Positions 53,671 through 64,000 of a DNA stretch of 64,000 nt are shown piece after piece (position 1 is the first letter of the stretch; the number at the start of each line of letters is the position of its first letter). The notes below the pieces were generated by a model, which was not told where the DNA came from, ran no database searches, and saw only the letters and a program-made list of their open reading frames with translations. Made by a program: the position numbers and the translations under genes. The DNA is from Seriola aureovittata. Its lineage: Eukaryota; Chordata; Actinopteri; Carangiformes; Carangidae. Where the stretch lies: the NCBI RefSeq assembly GCF_021018895.1, contig NC_079378.1:14459660-14523659 (forward strand), read 5' to 3'.

Positions 53671-54716
53671 GGCACACATGACCTTAATCAAACCACCAGC
53701 CAGCAATGCATCTATGAGCGGAGAAGACAAACTTCACAGAACACATCCTTGACAGTCTCCATGGACCATTTGATATGTTAGTTGTTTGCTGTTTCTCTTG
53801 TTGTATGTTCCTGTTTCCCCAGTTTTCTGCTGTGATTTTTATTTCATTTCACATTTTGGCAGATTCTTGTTTGACCAGTTAATACCTTGGTCTGTGTACA
53901 TTGCCCTCTCTCTTATATTTATATTCTCCTTTTCGATTTTCCCAGTGTTTCCTTTTCACCCCAAAATGATCAAAATCCCTCTTTCTGCTAACATTGTCTC
54001 CCCCTTTTGTGTGCTTTGTGTAAGGAAGGGTACCTTTTAGGGGAATACATCATTGTATGTCTTATGTTGTAGTTGTTATTTTGCAGGTGGTATAGTTAAA
54101 TATTTTTCTAAGTCTTGCATTTGACCCTCTCGTGTGTTTCTCTGTAGAGTTCAGAGGAGCAGGATAGGATGGAAACAGAGGAAAAGGAAACACAGTTTAT
54201 ATTAAGATAAACAGGAGGAGGAATCAAATATGGCACCAATGGTATGATGGCTGTGGCCTCTCACAACTCTGAAATCTGCATAAAATAAGGCTTATTTCAT
54301 TTTTTTAACCCTGAATATATGCTTGAAAATAGCTGAGTACCATTACCAAATGTTTCTATTACAAGTTTTGTTTTGTTATGCTATAGTTGCTGTAGTTGTG
54401 CATGCTCCCGTTATGTTATGAGTACCAGCAAAGTTACTTGCCTTCTGTCAGTAGCCCTTAAAGTCCAGTGTTTCCTCACACTGGTCCTGCAGTCTTTCCT
54501 GGGTTGGGTCAAGACAGTATCACTTAATTGTATATCATCTTCATATACCAAACACTACAGTGTGTTTAGAGATCCAGTAGTCACTGTTGTTTCTGCTTTT
54601 GCTCATTTGTTAGTATGTAAAGTAAGTATTTTTTTGGATTTATCATATACGACGTCCCTTGTTTTCCTCAATGTAAACTTCCTCATAAGTGTATTTATTG
54701 ACATTTTCAAATCATT

Positions 54717-54924
54717 TGTGAAGGTGTGATTCTAACTTGCCTCCTTCTCTTTGGTTCTGCTGGTATTCTGAAGGTTTGGACTGGGCTCATTGTCTCTCCA
54801 TTCCGGAGCCGGATCAGGATTCAGGATCAGATCAGGATTAGGATTAGGCTTCAGGATGGATACATGGAGCAGGAGCATGGGAGCATTTTACTGGGAGAGG
54901 ATCCCGACCCCTGGCTCTGTCCAC
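54717..54924 (+). promoter_or_regulatory. 3' UTR block almost identical between the srsf1 copies (copy 2)
   Basis: The partner of 49556-49757. It has a 6-base insertion in 'gagcaggagcatggg' and two single-base differences. Its survival next to a damaged reading frame suggests a role independent of the protein, or recent gene conversion. Confidence 0.75.
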
Positions 54925-55028
54925 GTGACCATATTTTTTTTTCATGTGGGGCCTCAGAGACACAATCACTGATGACATCTTGATGAGTGATGAGTGTTTT
55001 TTGATAAAAACATTTTTTTATTAAGTGG

Positions 55029-55142
55029 AGCAAAGCTTGGATCAAATCCAGGAGGAGGGCTGGGAGGTGCAGGATGGATCCATGCACGTAAGGAGAATAG
55101 TAAATAGTGGGCAACCATTAACAGTGGAGGAGGGAGGGAAAA
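55029..55142 (+). promoter_or_regulatory. Second conserved srsf1 3' UTR block (copy 2)
   Basis: The partner of 49931-50045. It keeps the purine-rich GGAGGAGGGCTGGGAGG stretch and the donor-like ACGTAAGG at 55086-55093. Confidence 0.65.
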
Positions 55143-55274
55143 GGGAGGGAAGAGGGAAGGGGTGTGTAGGGGAATGTTACCTTAATATGTTTTCTCTTAA
55201 ATGAGTCTTCTGCTGTAGAAGATTACTTTTAATTTTGCTAGGTATAATCTTCACTATCTTGTGTTTTTCTCTTC

Positions 55275-55280
55275 AATAAA
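55275..55280 (+). terminator. Polyadenylation signal, srsf1 duplicate
   Basis: AATAAA 1.6 kb after the duplicate's TAA, at the same place relative to the conserved blocks as the copy 1 signal at 50186. Retention of this signal argues that the second locus may still be transcribed. Confidence 0.6.
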
Positions 55281-55299
55281 AGCTGAATTTATAGTTTCA

Positions 55300-56800
55300 T
55301 ATTACTATGTCTCTCTTTTTTTATAGTAGTATATAGTAGAAGGAAAATTCTAAATATTCACTGCCCATTGAAAAGATTTTGGTGAACTGAAGGAAACACA
55401 AAACTACTGACAAGCTGAAAAGATAAAATAGCTTTAGACTTGCATTATGTGACTAGACTAGACTGAAGGGTGTTTAAGGCTTCGTTAATTTCATTTATAC
55501 CAATTAATTTATACTGAGAACTGGTTGTCAGTGGCTGTTGTGTGCATCTGTACATGAAGGGACACAAATGTTAATGGAAAGCAGGATGCCACTTCTGTAG
55601 TGGCAGGGTAATTAGTTTTGTAAAAGGAAATATTTTTTATCTCCCATCAAGAATACTAACACCCAGAGAAGTACTGTTGCTCGCATTAATAAGAAGACCA
55701 TCCAACACAGGAAACAATAACAACAGTAACACTTTTTTTTTTCTTTTTTTTTTTAAACTGATGCTTATTTTTTCACTAAACCATGGCTGTATACTCAATC
55801 CTCGATCCCCAGGTAATCACTTAAAGAAAAAGACAACATAAGACATGTATTAAATGTTTCATATGTTTTTTTCCACAAAAAAGTTCAATTATCCTTTTGA
55901 AAATAAATATACGCCTCCTGTCTCGTTGAAACATCCAGGATCTATGAATATGCAAATGTTTTTAATTTCAAAGGTTTCCCTACTAGACACACAATGTCAC
56001 CTTCTTCACTGTAAACTCCACTCAGACTGGACCATGATTGCACCAAGTGCTGATCATACACATTTTAAACTCAGATTTAAGGTGAGCACAGAGAAACTTT
56101 CTCCCTTCAGCAGATGAGTCAAAAAAAAACAACCCTTTCAGCTTCAACCTCTGCATGTACATCATTCTGCACAGAGAAGCTCAAATATTTAACCAACAAT
56201 AAGCATACCCCATTTTTGAACAGAGGGGGACTTTAAAAAGAGCAGCCAAATTGATCCCAGAAGTAATCTGAAGAAGAAGACTTCTGTAACCTCGGGTTAT
56301 AAACCAGTCTCAGCAATACAGAGATATTTCCCCCTCAGGTTTATCCCAGTTATCTTGCTGGTCAAAGCCCACAGGAAGTCAGAGCTAAAAGTCCATTATG
56401 TCATCATGCTGCATTGAAGGATGTAGAGAAATGTTTCAGTATAAGGTCATTTAGGACAACTGTGAGCTGTATAACTGTCTGAACATGATTTGTTGTGGAC
56501 TAGAATGCCTTTTTCTAAAATGGTTAATGAAGTAGCTCTTGGCTTCTAATGTGGAAAAATCGCTGAAAACCCTTTATGAGATATAATCTTTTTCATTTTA
56601 ACATTTTTTATCGTGATCGTGATACTCTCTGTTTTCCAACCAGCATGGGATCAATACTCTTTACACTCCTGCATATTTGAGATGTGCCTTGCCTCCTCTG
56701 TTTGTGTCCAATCTAGCGTTTAATGTTTTGTAAGTGATGCTGATCAATACTATCGATCAACCCAATCACCTGGATCAATCACGCCCACTGAGGTGGAGGG
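55300..56800. other. Intergenic region before dynll2
   Basis: AT-rich sequence with a T tract at about 55733-55754. No coding exon or identified repeat. Confidence 0.5.
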
Positions 56801-56843
56801 GTGGTGGTGGTGGTGTGGTGTGGTGTGGTGTGGTGGTGTGTGT

Positions 56844-56874
<31 letters not shown>
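56801..56874 (+). repeat. GTGGT / GT / poly-G simple repeat
   Basis: Units of GGT and TGTGG pass into (GT)n and end in an 18-base G run, about 100 bases before the dynll2 promoter. It could form G-quadruplex structures and is a likely site of length error. Confidence 0.9.
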
Positions 56875-56965
56875 TAGTGAAAATGGTGCATTCTGGGTTG
56901 AAATAAGATGCAGGCACTGTGCGCAAGTAGAAAACGCCGTCAGCAGGGTGGAGCCTTCACTCCAG

Positions 56966-57093
56966 CCAATCAGATAGAGGAGGTGATGTGGTGGGCGGGG
57001 CAGAGACGCACACTTCCCGTGCATAAATGAAGGAAAAGCTATACAGCTACCCGTAACGCACACATTTGAACGTTATAACTTCGCAGAGAGACG
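56966..57093 (+). promoter_or_regulatory. dynll2: dynll2 promoter and non-coding exon 1
   Basis: CCAAT is at 56966-56970, GGGCGGGG at 56993-57000 and a TATA-like CATAAAT at 57022-57028, in the expected order. They are followed by a short leader that ends at a donor (ACG|GTAAGG) at 57093. The coding exon at 57914 begins with 18 untranslated bases, which fits a non-coding first exon here. Confidence 0.65.
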
Positions 57094-57589
57094 GTAAGGC
57101 TGAACTGCATGTCTGCTAGTGTGACTCGCTGTATGTTGTCGATGCAACCTGTGCACTGTCAGCAAGTGAGGGTGAATACCGAGGCTTCTGGTGCTTGCAT
57201 GCTAATCTCGCCTGAGCCTCTTGTATTTGTCCTGAGAATCTGTGTGAATGCTCCTTCCACTTTCTTTGCATTGTTTGCAAACCTCACAACTCGAGTTAGT
57301 GATTTCTGATTACTGAAGTTTTAAATCATATAAGGAGCAACTTGTTGAATATGTGAAGAAATAGTTAACCAAAGTTATAATGCTGTCAGTTGCACAATGC
57401 AGGTGCATCCATTTCAGTAATGTTGCAGTATTATGTGTCATGTCAGCACCCTTCTTTCACTGCTTATTGTGATACATTCAGACAGGCTACATTGTCTTTC
57501 TCACACATCCACATTAGTGAGTTGTCTAAATGCAGCAAGTATATTCCAGAACAGCTGTCTGGGTACATCTGGGGGTGAGCTGAGGTGAG

Positions 57590-57626
57590 GTGGGGTGGGG
57601 TGGGGTGGGGTGGGGTGATGGGGTGG
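57590..57626 (+). repeat. dynll2: (GGGGT)n tract in dynll2 intron 1
   Basis: About six GGGGT units followed by a degenerate one. On the transcribed RNA this is a run of G-quadruplex-forming repeats. Confidence 0.85.
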
Positions 57627-57931
57627 TCAAGGTTTTTCCTCAAAATTATCCAGATAATTTGGTGATCCTGCTTCATGGGGCTTCCAATCCAGTTAACTGG
57701 ATAGGACAGGGTGCAAGTCTCACTTAGCGCTCAGTTGTAAATCATGTAAATCATCAAATCAAGATGCAAATAAATAGGCCCCAGCTGTAGTTGAGAGTCT
57801 TTCTGTAAGCAAATGTTGACGCCATGGACAGTCTCACTATCTGAAACTTGTAAGAACTATTTGGGGGGGGGAAATGTAACTGAATATTATGATTTATTTT
57901 GTCTCCTGTTCAGTTAAAACAAAAAGCCATC

Positions 57932-58311
<380 letters not shown>

Positions 58312-58780
58312 AATCCAAAGATTTCCTCCGAAAACTACTTTTAATGCCGCCCTTATACTTCTGTGCCACGCTGTACATGTGCTATCACCTTTCTGCAGAC
58401 ATGCCTACCTCCTGGTTTCCTGCTTGCTTTAGTCTGTTACTGTTTGCCACATACAACACTACCACCATCGTTGGATGGTGCTTTAGTCATGCCTGGGCTG
58501 GTGATGTGCTGTTCATAGAAAATGCCAATGTAACACTACTTATTATGCCAGCTGTCAGTCAGCATTTCCACATCTGTCAGACTCACTAGAAATCATAATT
58601 TCTGGATATTATTTCTGTTGTGCATTGATGCACAGACCTTGTACATTATTTCATGAATGTTGTATAATAACTTATTTTTCAAGAAATTAAAATGAGCAAC
58701 AGAATTTTTGTTGAAATGCCTTTAATTTTCAGTGTTAACTGAGATCGAATTTAAAAATGCCAAGACTGTTGCTCTAACTT

Positions 58781-58786
58781 AATAAA
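58781..58786 (+). terminator. dynll2: Polyadenylation signal, dynll2
   Basis: AATAAA 470 bases after the stop. An earlier ATTAAA at about 58685 is an alternative. Confidence 0.6.
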
Positions 58787-59779
58787 GAATATTCCATACT
58801 AACAGATTTAAGGTTTTGTACATGCTTGGAACATTCCTGTTTTCACTTCTGCTGTGAGTGTGAATATTAACAATGTCACTGCTGTATTATCTCTGAAATT
58901 TAATTTTATTGGCACTTTGGTATTGTGATATTTTCAACATGTTGAGTTCAAAACAACTTTGAGACAGTAAATTGTTTCAAAATGTGCAGTGTGTGTGTGT
59001 ACATGTTCCTTGAATTTACTTCCATGTACAAATGTCTTCACTTCTTATTGGGCTGGACACAGTATATTACCTCCTGTATATTCTAATTATAATGTGAAGT
59101 AAGGTACATACTTTTTGTTCCCTGAGGCTACAAACAAGTTACAATTTCTTTTCTTTCTTTTGTTATTGCATTAGTCTGCATTTGGGGAAACAGGCTGGGG
59201 GCATCTGCTGTAATCCATCAGAGGGAAGTAGTAACATTAACAGTACTACAGTATACAGTTTATTTTGTGTCTACATTTTTAAAGGACTTTTTGTGTTCTT
59301 TACTACTACATGTACCTGGCAGCCACAATTAAAAATTAGATGAATTTTATACAAAAACGTGATTAAATTATAGTATGTGATGCACTATTAAACTACCTAG
59401 CTATATATAAATGTTCCACCATGACCGGCTGCAATATTAACATAGCACTTATGTTCAAGCATCAATAATTTATTTTATGTTTATTCTAAGTATACAGCAG
59501 GGGCCAATGCCATAGCTAGCTTATAATGCCCAACCCTCTGCCTTTATGCAACAACAGAAAACTAAAAGTAATATTACATAAATATGTTAAAAACAACTCA
59601 ATCTTTTGACACATTTAAAAAAAAAAGTGCTTTAATAATTTGACTCTTTCTTGTAATAATGAATTTTAGCATTATGATATATATATATATATGTGTAATG
59701 TAAAAGTTTTTCCATCTGTTTTTTTAGGGAGAAGATGAAAATAATAACTGGGATTTGGGTGTTTATGTTTCCGGGTCAC

Positions 59780-59793
59780 ACTGCAGGGGGCAG
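59780..59793 (+). promoter_or_regulatory. CTCF-like motif downstream of dynll2
   Basis: ACTGCAGGGGGCAG keeps the CAGGGGGCAG core of the CTCF consensus, with two mismatches in the first three bases. Same orientation as the site at 46018. Confidence 0.35.
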
Positions 59794-59934
59794 TAGTGAG
59801 CCTGACATTTGGGTGTTAAGCTTGAAAGGAAGCGCTAGAACCACCAAACAAGGGAAATACTTCCGAGGGCAAAAACATGAGCTTGGTTTTCTAAATTTTA
59901 AATGGTAATAGAAATAATACAAATTCAGTGGCAG

Positions 59935-60180
59935 AAAGTCACAGATATTCTTTATAAATACAATTTTAAAGTATGTACTTAATCCCATTTCTGCTATACT
60001 TTATACATCCACTACATTTCAGAGGGTAATATTGAACTTTTTACTCAACTAAATTTATCTGACATCTGGTGAAACTAGTTAATTTCCAAATTAAGATTTT
60101 ACATTAAAAAACATACGATATGCTGTTGAATTGCAATACAAAACCTCTTAAAACAGTGTCAGGTTGAGGTTCATTTGTCA
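59935..60180 (+). repeat. Fragment of percomorph interspersed repeat
   Basis: The strings 'ctactttat' / 'ccactacatttcagagggtaa' / 'tttttactcaactaaattta' / 'aaattaagattttacat' mark another section of the family seen at 37.5-38.5 kb. Confidence 0.6.
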
Positions 60181-60532
60181 TGTTTCAGATTATGAGTTGT
60201 TAAGCAGTTTGGCGGAATCTGCTGGTCAGACTGTGCAAATGCACTGAAAAACAAAAAAAATCAGTGGTTCAACCTAAGCAGACCTTCTACACAGAAATCA
60301 TTTTGGGACCTATCCATGCTTGACACACTGCTTTGATGTCACTGACCTGCTGAGGCTCGCATGTGTGTGTATTCACACCGTCTGTGTGTCTGCTGCGTTG
60401 CTACCACCACCAGCTCGGTCTTTCTACTTTGAGTTTGCTTTGGATGTGGCCATCAATACTTGAATGTTGGATTTCTTTTCATTACAAACCTTAGTAACCT
60501 TATTTACCTTCATTCAGAGCAAGACACACTGT

Positions 60533-60575
60533 AGAGAGAGAGAGAGAGCGAGAGAGAGAAAGAGAGAGAGAGACA
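60533..60575 (+). repeat. (GA)n microsatellite
   Basis: Imperfect GA dinucleotide run with two interruptions. Confidence 0.9.
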
Positions 60576-61649
60576 GTACAGTAAAATATTGCCCTTCACC
60601 TTTTGTTTCACTTATATTATTTACCGTATACCACTTGTATTACTAACATAATATAGGTCTAATCATAGCCTATGTTGGGTGTCTGCCAGTGAAATCACAA
60701 TACATAAGGGCAGTAATGTCAAGATAGGAAAAGTAAATATAAACAGAACCTGGGCAGAAAAGTTAGGGCAGTTATTTCAAAATCTCAAAAATTGATGCTT
60801 TTTATTCTTTATTTGAAGTTTTGATATCAATATATATTTTCACATCTTCTTTCTCAGGCTCCTAACAGGTAATGTATTGTAACCTATTACTTAAGCTTGG
60901 TAAAACTAACCGGTAATGCAAATGACAATGGTGAGTCAGGGCTGAACGAGCCCAGCAGATGGTGAAATTCGGACTAAAATGCTCTGGTCAGATTTGGTGT
61001 GGAGCTTTACACTGGTGCCTTAGGCCTGGTACCGGCGCAAACCCCTGGATCAGCGTGCTGTTCTTCTCAGATAGAAGGAAGATTTTATCAGGAAAAAGAA
61101 AGAAGAAATGTTGCTGTATGTTATCAAAAAAAGAACCATTCCCTGGATAAGATATATCAGAGTTCTGGATCTTGGGTTTGATATAACACCTAGTCTGGTG
61201 CGGCAGCTTTAATTTATAGTTTTTCCCAAACGTTTAAACACATTTCCAGAAACTTTGTCTCCATTTCTCAAAACTCTAAACACAAACTGAAAAGAGTTAA
61301 CTACTTTGTCAAAACCTTGAAAATGAAAATGAAACACAGCAATCAAAACCTTGTTCTCGCTTCTCAAAACTGATTCCTTCAACCAAAACAATACACGCAG
61401 CTATTATATGCTTATGTCTTACAGAGACTCAAATAAACACTGATGTGATCAATTCAAAACACTACCATGAAAAGTGTCATGTATGTTTTGGCTTCATGAG
61501 GCCATGTTATATATTCAAATGCATACAAGTGTGTGGAAATAAGTGTCCTTCTTTTCGTTTTGGTGAAGTGTAGTTTTGTCCCGAAATAGCATTTACAAAA
61601 AAAGGAAGAATGAGCATATCAGACAAAAGGCCTACACACAGGAAACACG

Positions 61650-61905
61650 TAACAAAGGTGTTTCTACAAAGTATTGACAAAGGGGGGCGGAATGCTTTTG
61701 CATGCCACACTTTTCCGTTTTCTATTTGTAAAAAAATTTGAAAACCATGTATCATTTTCCTTCCACTTCACAATTATGCGCCACTTTGTGTTGGTCTATC
61801 GCATAAAATCCCAGTGAAATACATTTATGTTTGTGGTTGTAACGTGACAAAATGTGGAAAAGTTCAAGTGGTATGAATACCTTTGCAAGCCACTGTATAT
61901 GGTTG
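61650..61905 (+). mobile_element. 3' end of a Tc1/mariner transposon
   Basis: It runs from 'ctacaaagtattgacaaagg' to the terminal 'agtggtatgaatacctttgc' and 'aagccactgta'. The standard inner strings 'cacttcacaattatgcgcca' and 'gttgtaacgtgacaaaatgt' lie between. This is the characteristic tail of fish Tc1 elements, only slightly mutated. The transposase part is missing. Confidence 0.85.
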
Positions 61906-62582
61906 TTCAAGTTGGAGGATTTGTTGAAAAGATACTATACCATAAAAACTGTTTTAAAAAAGTGTCACAAGCTGAGTGACTCTGTTATGTGTGTGTGACA
62001 GTAGAAAATCAGAGTCAACAAATGAACTATTGAGGAAGAACTATCTGCTATTGCAGGTGTATTGATATTGCCATCAACTTTTTCAGCAACTCTTTCACTC
62101 TGTTGAGCTGAACTATTCCACAAAAGGCCGAAGTTCGGCTCTCTTGATGCAGCTCCATTCAAAAAGCTGTTTTACCACAAACATTTTGTTCAAAGTGCAG
62201 AGAAAAATAGAGGAAAAGAAATGAGACACAACTAATGAAAAACACAAGTAAAGTACATACAGTAAATAAATACAGCTAAATCCTGCAGTTTGACAGTTTC
62301 ACTTGTTGCAGCCTGAACACTTTTAACCGCTGACTGATGAAAATAGCACTTAGCAGCTGTGTGATAGACCTGTTGTGGTCAGAGCATGAGCAGTCAGAAA
62401 AGAGGGGAAAGGAAGTTCACAAAGTTCAGAGAGGAACTGCACTTTTCACTTTGTGTAAACTCAGGTACAACCATGGTATTTAAACAACTCACTTTAGTAG
62501 CATTACAACTGCATTTGTTAAACAAAGGAAAAACTTGCATAATCCATAATTATCAATAATCTTTATATTCCAAGAATTAATG

Positions 62583-62620
62583 AATTCTTAATTAATTAAT
62601 TAATTAATTAATTAAGAATT
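62583..62620. repeat. Perfect 38-bp palindrome with (TTAA)7 core
   Basis: GAATTC-like arms (AATTC on the left, GAATT on the right) flank seven TTAA units. The whole is its own reverse complement. Confidence 0.9.
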
Positions 62621-64000
62621 TACAAGAAATAATTATACTGCTGTTAATGTTCTAGTCATGGCAAAGGTAATATGTAATTCTCCAGTATGTAAATCTGCAT
62701 CTGTAATTTGCTTGTTCATGAGTTTTGGAGAAAAGATATCAACAAAAAATATGTGATTGAATATCTTGAGAAGGGAAAGTGAAACCAAACCAGTATGCAT
62801 TATAGTGAGGCCCTCCTCACCAAGTCCCCTCAGAGGATGTTCAGTCCATCAAACAAGGATGAGAAAAATCTTTCTACTCTAAACCCCAGATGTTTGTTTT
62901 ATCTATACATCAAGTAAAATGACAAGTCTACAAGGAGATGATGACACCACATCAAGTGGACACAATCAGATGACTTCAAGGTAACATTTGAATCTTTAAA
63001 TCACTGCTGAATTTAATGCAAGAAGTAAAAGACCTGCAGGGGCTAAAATAGATGTATTAACTAAGGTGGAAATGTTTGGTTTTAGATGGGCCTTTTTGGA
63101 TTTTTTTCATTCAAAAAAGAGAATTCATGTGAATTAATAGAAGCTGTATTATTAGTAATTTATATTTATTAAATATTGCTAATCCTCGGCTTTAAAAAAA
63201 ATCTTGCAACCAAGATAGGCCTTGCAGTATTAATATGCAGCAAAATTTCATGCAATTCTAATTTAAACATAATTAAAAAGGTATATACACTATAAATTCA
63301 GGTAAAGAAAAAGTACTATATAATAATTAAATTTATAAGTTAATGTCTTCTCTGTTCCTTTCCCTGTTATATTCCATTTCTCTTCTTTATTAGTTCTGCT
63401 TAGATCTTATGCTTCCTTGTACAAGTGACAAAGTTCTTTGTGGAGGCTGAATAAGTTTTGAACATTTTGCTTAGATAAAAATGTTTCTCCACTATCTCTG
63501 TGATTGAGGCTCCACTCTCAGGACAGGAAATAGCTGATGCAAAAAGTGATTATATTTTTAACCTCTGAAAATGTTGCAGTAATTTGTCTTTAAATTTACT
63601 TAGCGTAGATGATGACCATAATTTATGATTGTAAAATGTAATGTAATGAATGTAAAACGAATGCAGTGTAAAATATAACTTGTGAGCACCTATATTACAG
63701 TTTTTTACGATTGCTTACACACTAAAATGAAAAATAATACACAGATTTTGAAACTCGACACACAAGGAGCAAAATGTCAGCCCAGGACAACTATACGCAC
63801 ATTCTCGGCCTCAAATTTTTGCAAAACACTGCACACAGTGTTCATGTCATCTTCAGTTCAGTATTGAGAATAAAGAAACTTTGTTTCCCGATTGCATTTG
63901 CGTTCATATTTACAGCATGCTCAAAATGAGAAATGTCAAAAACATGCAGTAATAGTGTTTTTATACTTAGCATATATCATTAGAAAAGTAAAAATGTGGA

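Larger units (their letters stand above)
58790..64000. other. Gene-free right flank
   Basis: No exon with family resemblance was found on either strand in the last 5.2 kb. The region contains a CTCF-like site, repeat fragments, a Tc1 end and simple repeats, which are listed separately. Confidence 0.55.

Noticed and set aside
53189..53752. 187-codon open frame, the longest single open frame in the window
   Set aside because: It runs through intron 3 and exon 4 of the srsf1 duplicate in a frame different from the RS domain. It gives no family match and ignores the clear splice acceptor at 53475.

Overview
This is a vertebrate nuclear window, and almost certainly a percomorph teleost. The genes are split into small exons with GT..AG introns. 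The proteins match vertebrate families along their full length. The non-coding DNA holds Tc1/mariner ends, L1 remnants and a 'tggtggaaagtaact'-type interspersed repeat that I know from percomorph fish. Eight gene loci are visible and all lie on the + strand. Exon coordinates were set by hand from splice sites, reading phase and remembered orthologue sequence; no alignment was run.

Layout: pimreg (mitotic regulator, CDS 1795-4494); cct8 (TRiC/CCT chaperonin theta, 6648-13455); rskr (S6-kinase-related kinase, 14514-23133); aldoc (fructose-bisphosphate aldolase C, first exon near 25.5 kb, CDS 32878-36297); pigs (GPI transamidase subunit, 39449-44988); srsf1 (SR splicing factor, 46331-48690); a diverged tandem srsf1 copy (51403-53670); dynll2 (dynein light chain, 57932-58311). 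From 58.8 kb to the end I see only repeats. The rskr-aldoc-pigs group corresponds to human 17q11.2 and srsf1-dynll2 to human 17q22, so two human-17 blocks sit next to each other here. The genes do not form one pathway; they are housekeeping and neural genes linked by old synteny.

The most interesting points are these. (1) cct8 carries two tandem, mutually exclusive-looking last exons that would give two different C-terminal tails to a chaperonin subunit. (2) srsf1 has a tandem duplicate with a one-base deletion in RRM2 exon 3, an available +4 donor that would exactly restore frame, and a minisatellite-like replacement of the last RRM2 strand. (3) The 3' UTRs of the two srsf1 copies share a block of about 200 bases that is almost identical, more conserved than their coding exons, together with a second conserved block that includes a splice donor. 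(4) The fish pimreg has a dense cluster of Thr-Pro sites. (5) A strong CTCF-like motif lies exactly between the two synteny blocks.
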